The translations under genes were made by a program, and so were the position numbers. From positions 1-5,765 of the forward strand of contig CAMVBD010000112.1 of NCBI GenBank assembly GCA_947165615.1: DNA of 5,765 nt. Direction: 5' to 3'. Each line of letters opens with the position of its first letter. The stretch's first letter is position 1. Shown here piece after piece: positions 5,301 to 5,765 of the stretch. The notes beneath the pieces were generated by a model that saw only the letters and a list, made by a program, of their open reading frames with translations, did not search any database and was not told the origin of the DNA. The DNA is from an uncultured Clostridia bacterium (GTDB lineage Bacteria; Bacillota; Clostridia; Oscillospirales; Acutalibacteraceae).

Positions 5301-5765
5301 CCAGTCGTAGTCGACGTAACTGATTTCTCCGATGGTGCCGTTCAGCAGCGCCAGAACGCTCTGATACTTGGCTTCGTCGTTCTTGAAGAGTTTTTCGACC
5401 CAGAAGTCCTTATTCTGTTCGGCCTTCAGCATGCTGATGGCGGAGCAGACAAGAAGGGTGAGGGTGTCGACGAACTCTTCCGTGGTCTTGTAGGACATTC
5501 TGTACAGGGTCTCGCCGCTGCCGGATTCGTAAGCATCCACCTGACCGATGGCAAAGTTTGCAAGGTAGTTGACGGATTCGCCGTTTCTTACAACGGAAGT
5601 GGGCCCGATGATGTCAAGACCGAGTTTGGCGTTTACGAGTTTGGCGATCTCGCCGAGGTCAAGCGCGCAGAAGTTGACCGCGTTTGCGCCTTCGAGTTCG
5701 AGCGCGCCGTTGAGAATCTCGTTGAGTTTGCCTTCGACCGTCGCGCCGTTCAGGATGGACGGTAC
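2340..5765 (-). CDS. 3' part of a giant tandem-repeat protein of unknown function (5' end outside the window)
   Basis: The frame runs without a stop from the window edge to the TAA at 2340, giving 1141 residues of an incomplete protein. I do not recognise the family. It is a helix-rich, Leu/Asn/Asp-rich protein made of diverged units of about 440-455 residues: the end of one unit (5346-5765), two complete units (3978-5345 and 2670-3977) and a C-terminal cap (2343-2669). Each complete unit carries, in order, WLLVG, PILEA followed by Cys, and YFxNxxGLxxxVRN. YxM(S/D)(F/Y) occurs three times. The last 26 residues form a cationic, Phe-rich amphipathic helix. The visible C-terminus has no LPXTG anchor or clear transmembrane segment. 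The signal peptide, if any, is outside the window. The nine Asn codons in the first 75 codons are all AAC, suggesting biased codon use. A secreted or surface solenoid is a guess. Confidence 0.93.
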   Translation of the reverse strand, partial: VPSILNGATVEGKLNEILNGALELEGANAVNFCALDLGEIAKLVNAKLGLDIIGPTSVVRNGESVNYLANFAIGQVDAYESGSGETLYRMSYKTTEEFVDTLTLLVCSAISMLKAEQNKDFWVEKLFKNDEAKYQSVLALLNGTIGEISYVDYDWFYFDSTWSHDEFPNVGDSKAIAVSQTLEYCLKYRTADANNWNEETAQYVKDYFYEILDEVVKLAIKNDDGSAKYEGVNDLLNKAWSGTNLYSANTVNAIGKLVGETYGKLEGIIKTAVGIVLGVDDHAWDAYINAGESDETYSREVFVDKLVEVFAPAGNLLTWLLVGENNSLDLLYDVAEMPENAAKPAISIAGHDGMRKGLLPILEAFGCDTSDYTSVETGLDAMRYVINKLLGKIDTIAAADDAAKQLIALVPELLYFINTNGLSVSVRNLVEPVTQLVTAVLSLAGKDDELIVVNGRKVADLGKLLKLDTYGADLNNLTLEGIFNIVKHFTGIEVNAASTVDGVNVLKTFAIGLLTRYQTYSFEPNTYKMSFRNDELDSMDTLSVLLAVVANVFEYEGNDDALMELIVGEKKDGETDAEYAQRKDDLGKIFDIVHTFLNEGTYEEKMVSVEEYKWLFAPEREGEVFAPFKGNTGATFNSSIYGPLYTREMGEYITKYFPLFVDTWITLLGVEKKDGGVYKNLKQMLNDMIGSTIYTNENLQKILTAIQDLVKNLKDMLGTNLYNHAAQILDKSLGVNVAIWDNYQLNTITEGNQQQFIAEIVRMLQPAYPILEWLLVGKDIRFFNDFDGTDLIVIKGADGYKDSIIPILEALKCNNILTQEAYAAAVEADQNAVLSSILKPLLDRVDEILENPIDNILEQLPALVYFLNSDGLDTAVRNMLQAVYTLLTIIEPALKDTSKIKDEDGRLNVLKLANIDLKDISIADIINKLIEGINENEDAQFDLTGVADDAIAELSLGKLRGFDSLRGKHDYTMDYVESGDDTADRVDMATVVMRLFLRFISNPQNVKALEAMLKGKLNEDGYKFVCALLENFGQMASSDDGMDKIMYTVYYIFYAALNAGVATNNGLAEFNGNYSFLNQLFATSNVGFLRQLEQSFGDLLNKWTPDVVDEDEVVPNGFIRFFRSIGDFFRRIIAWFQNLFK
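2343..2669 (-). other. C-terminal cap of the giant protein with cationic amphipathic tail (109 codons)
   Basis: After the last unit the sequence departs from the repeat pattern. It has a helical stretch with SSDDGMDKIM, a Gly/Asn-rich turn, a helical FLNQLF segment, an acidic linker (DVVDEDEVV), and a terminal helix. Phe, Ile, Trp and Leu in that helix recur with 3-4 residue spacing on one face, while four Arg and a C-terminal Lys lie on the other. Such a helix could lie on a membrane or cap a solenoid; this is inference. Confidence 0.6.
2670..3977 (-). repeat. Repeat unit C of the giant protein (436 codons)
   Basis: This is the last complete unit. Landmarks matching unit B are YITKYF, GVNVAIWDNY, LEWLLVG, IIPILEALKC, LVYFLNSDGL with AVRN, and YTMDY. 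The unit begins with an LNEG/EEYKW segment equivalent to the LNGT/YDW start of unit B. Identity to B is modest by eye, so the duplication is old and not a recent recombination product. Confidence 0.8.
3978..5345 (-). repeat. Repeat unit B of the giant protein (456 codons)
   Basis: This is a complete unit from the LNGTIGE-like start with YDW to the last helix before the next LN-start. Landmarks are YVKDYF, GVDDHAWDAY, LTWLLVG, LLPILEAFGC, LLYFINTNGL with SVRN, and YKMSF. Each has a counterpart in unit C in the same order at an offset of about 444-456 residues. Confidence 0.8.
5346..5765 (-). repeat. Repeat unit A of the giant protein (only its C-terminal 140 codons in the window)
   Basis: The visible end of this unit aligns with the end of unit B. 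Anchors are an IAKLV/IFNIV-like helix followed by LGLDI/TGIEV, then NFAIG matching TFAIG, then YRMSY matching YKMSF, and a hydrophobic helix after DTL. It shows that the array extends upstream past the window edge. Confidence 0.75.

Noticed and set aside
2670..5345. Tandem repeat read as a recent DNA duplication or an assembly artefact
   Set aside because: The units are diverged at the protein level and share no long identical DNA stretches, so this is an ancient, selected repeat rather than a collapsed or duplicated read region.
5538..5540. GTG as a start codon of the giant gene
   Set aside because: The frame continues open for 75 further codons to the window edge. Those codons align with the corresponding part of the next repeat unit, so this is an internal Val codon.

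Overview
The window looks like chromosomal DNA from a Gram-positive, low-to-mid GC Firmicute, most likely a gut-type Clostridia/Oscillospirales member. That assignment is an inference from compact Shine-Dalgarno sites (GGAG, AAAGGAAG), extended -10 promoters (TGC-TATAAT and TGC-TATGAT), GC-stem/T-run terminators, and the style of the proteins. No taxonomic marker is decisive. All three genes lie on the minus strand and are transcribed right to left. Each ends in its own Rho-independent terminator, so they appear to be three separate transcription units. No plus-strand gene, RNA gene, CRISPR array or mobile element is visible.

Right part (2340-5765): the 3' 1141 codons of a very large gene whose start lies beyond the window. 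The protein family is not one I recognise. It is built from diverged tandem units of about 440-455 residues: the end of one unit, two complete units, then a C-terminal cap that ends in a cationic, aromatic-rich amphipathic helix. A GAAA-tetraloop hairpin terminator follows at 2289-2318.

Middle (1462-2272): pgsA, the phosphatidylglycerophosphate synthase of phospholipid synthesis. It has a perfect TATAAT extended -10, a set of palindromes around and upstream of the promoter, a structured leader of about 80 nt, and a long branched-stem terminator downstream.

Left part (33-1340): a polytopic membrane protein of about 405 residues whose C-terminal half resembles the DUF2238/YjdF-type integral membrane family. 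Its N-terminal third is a degenerate copy of its C-terminal third. It has its own extended -10 promoter and terminator.

Only pgsA has a firmly assignable function. The membrane protein may share a membrane theme with pgsA, but nothing in the sequence links the three genes functionally. The two observations most worth following are the unrecognised giant repeat protein and the internal duplication of the membrane protein.
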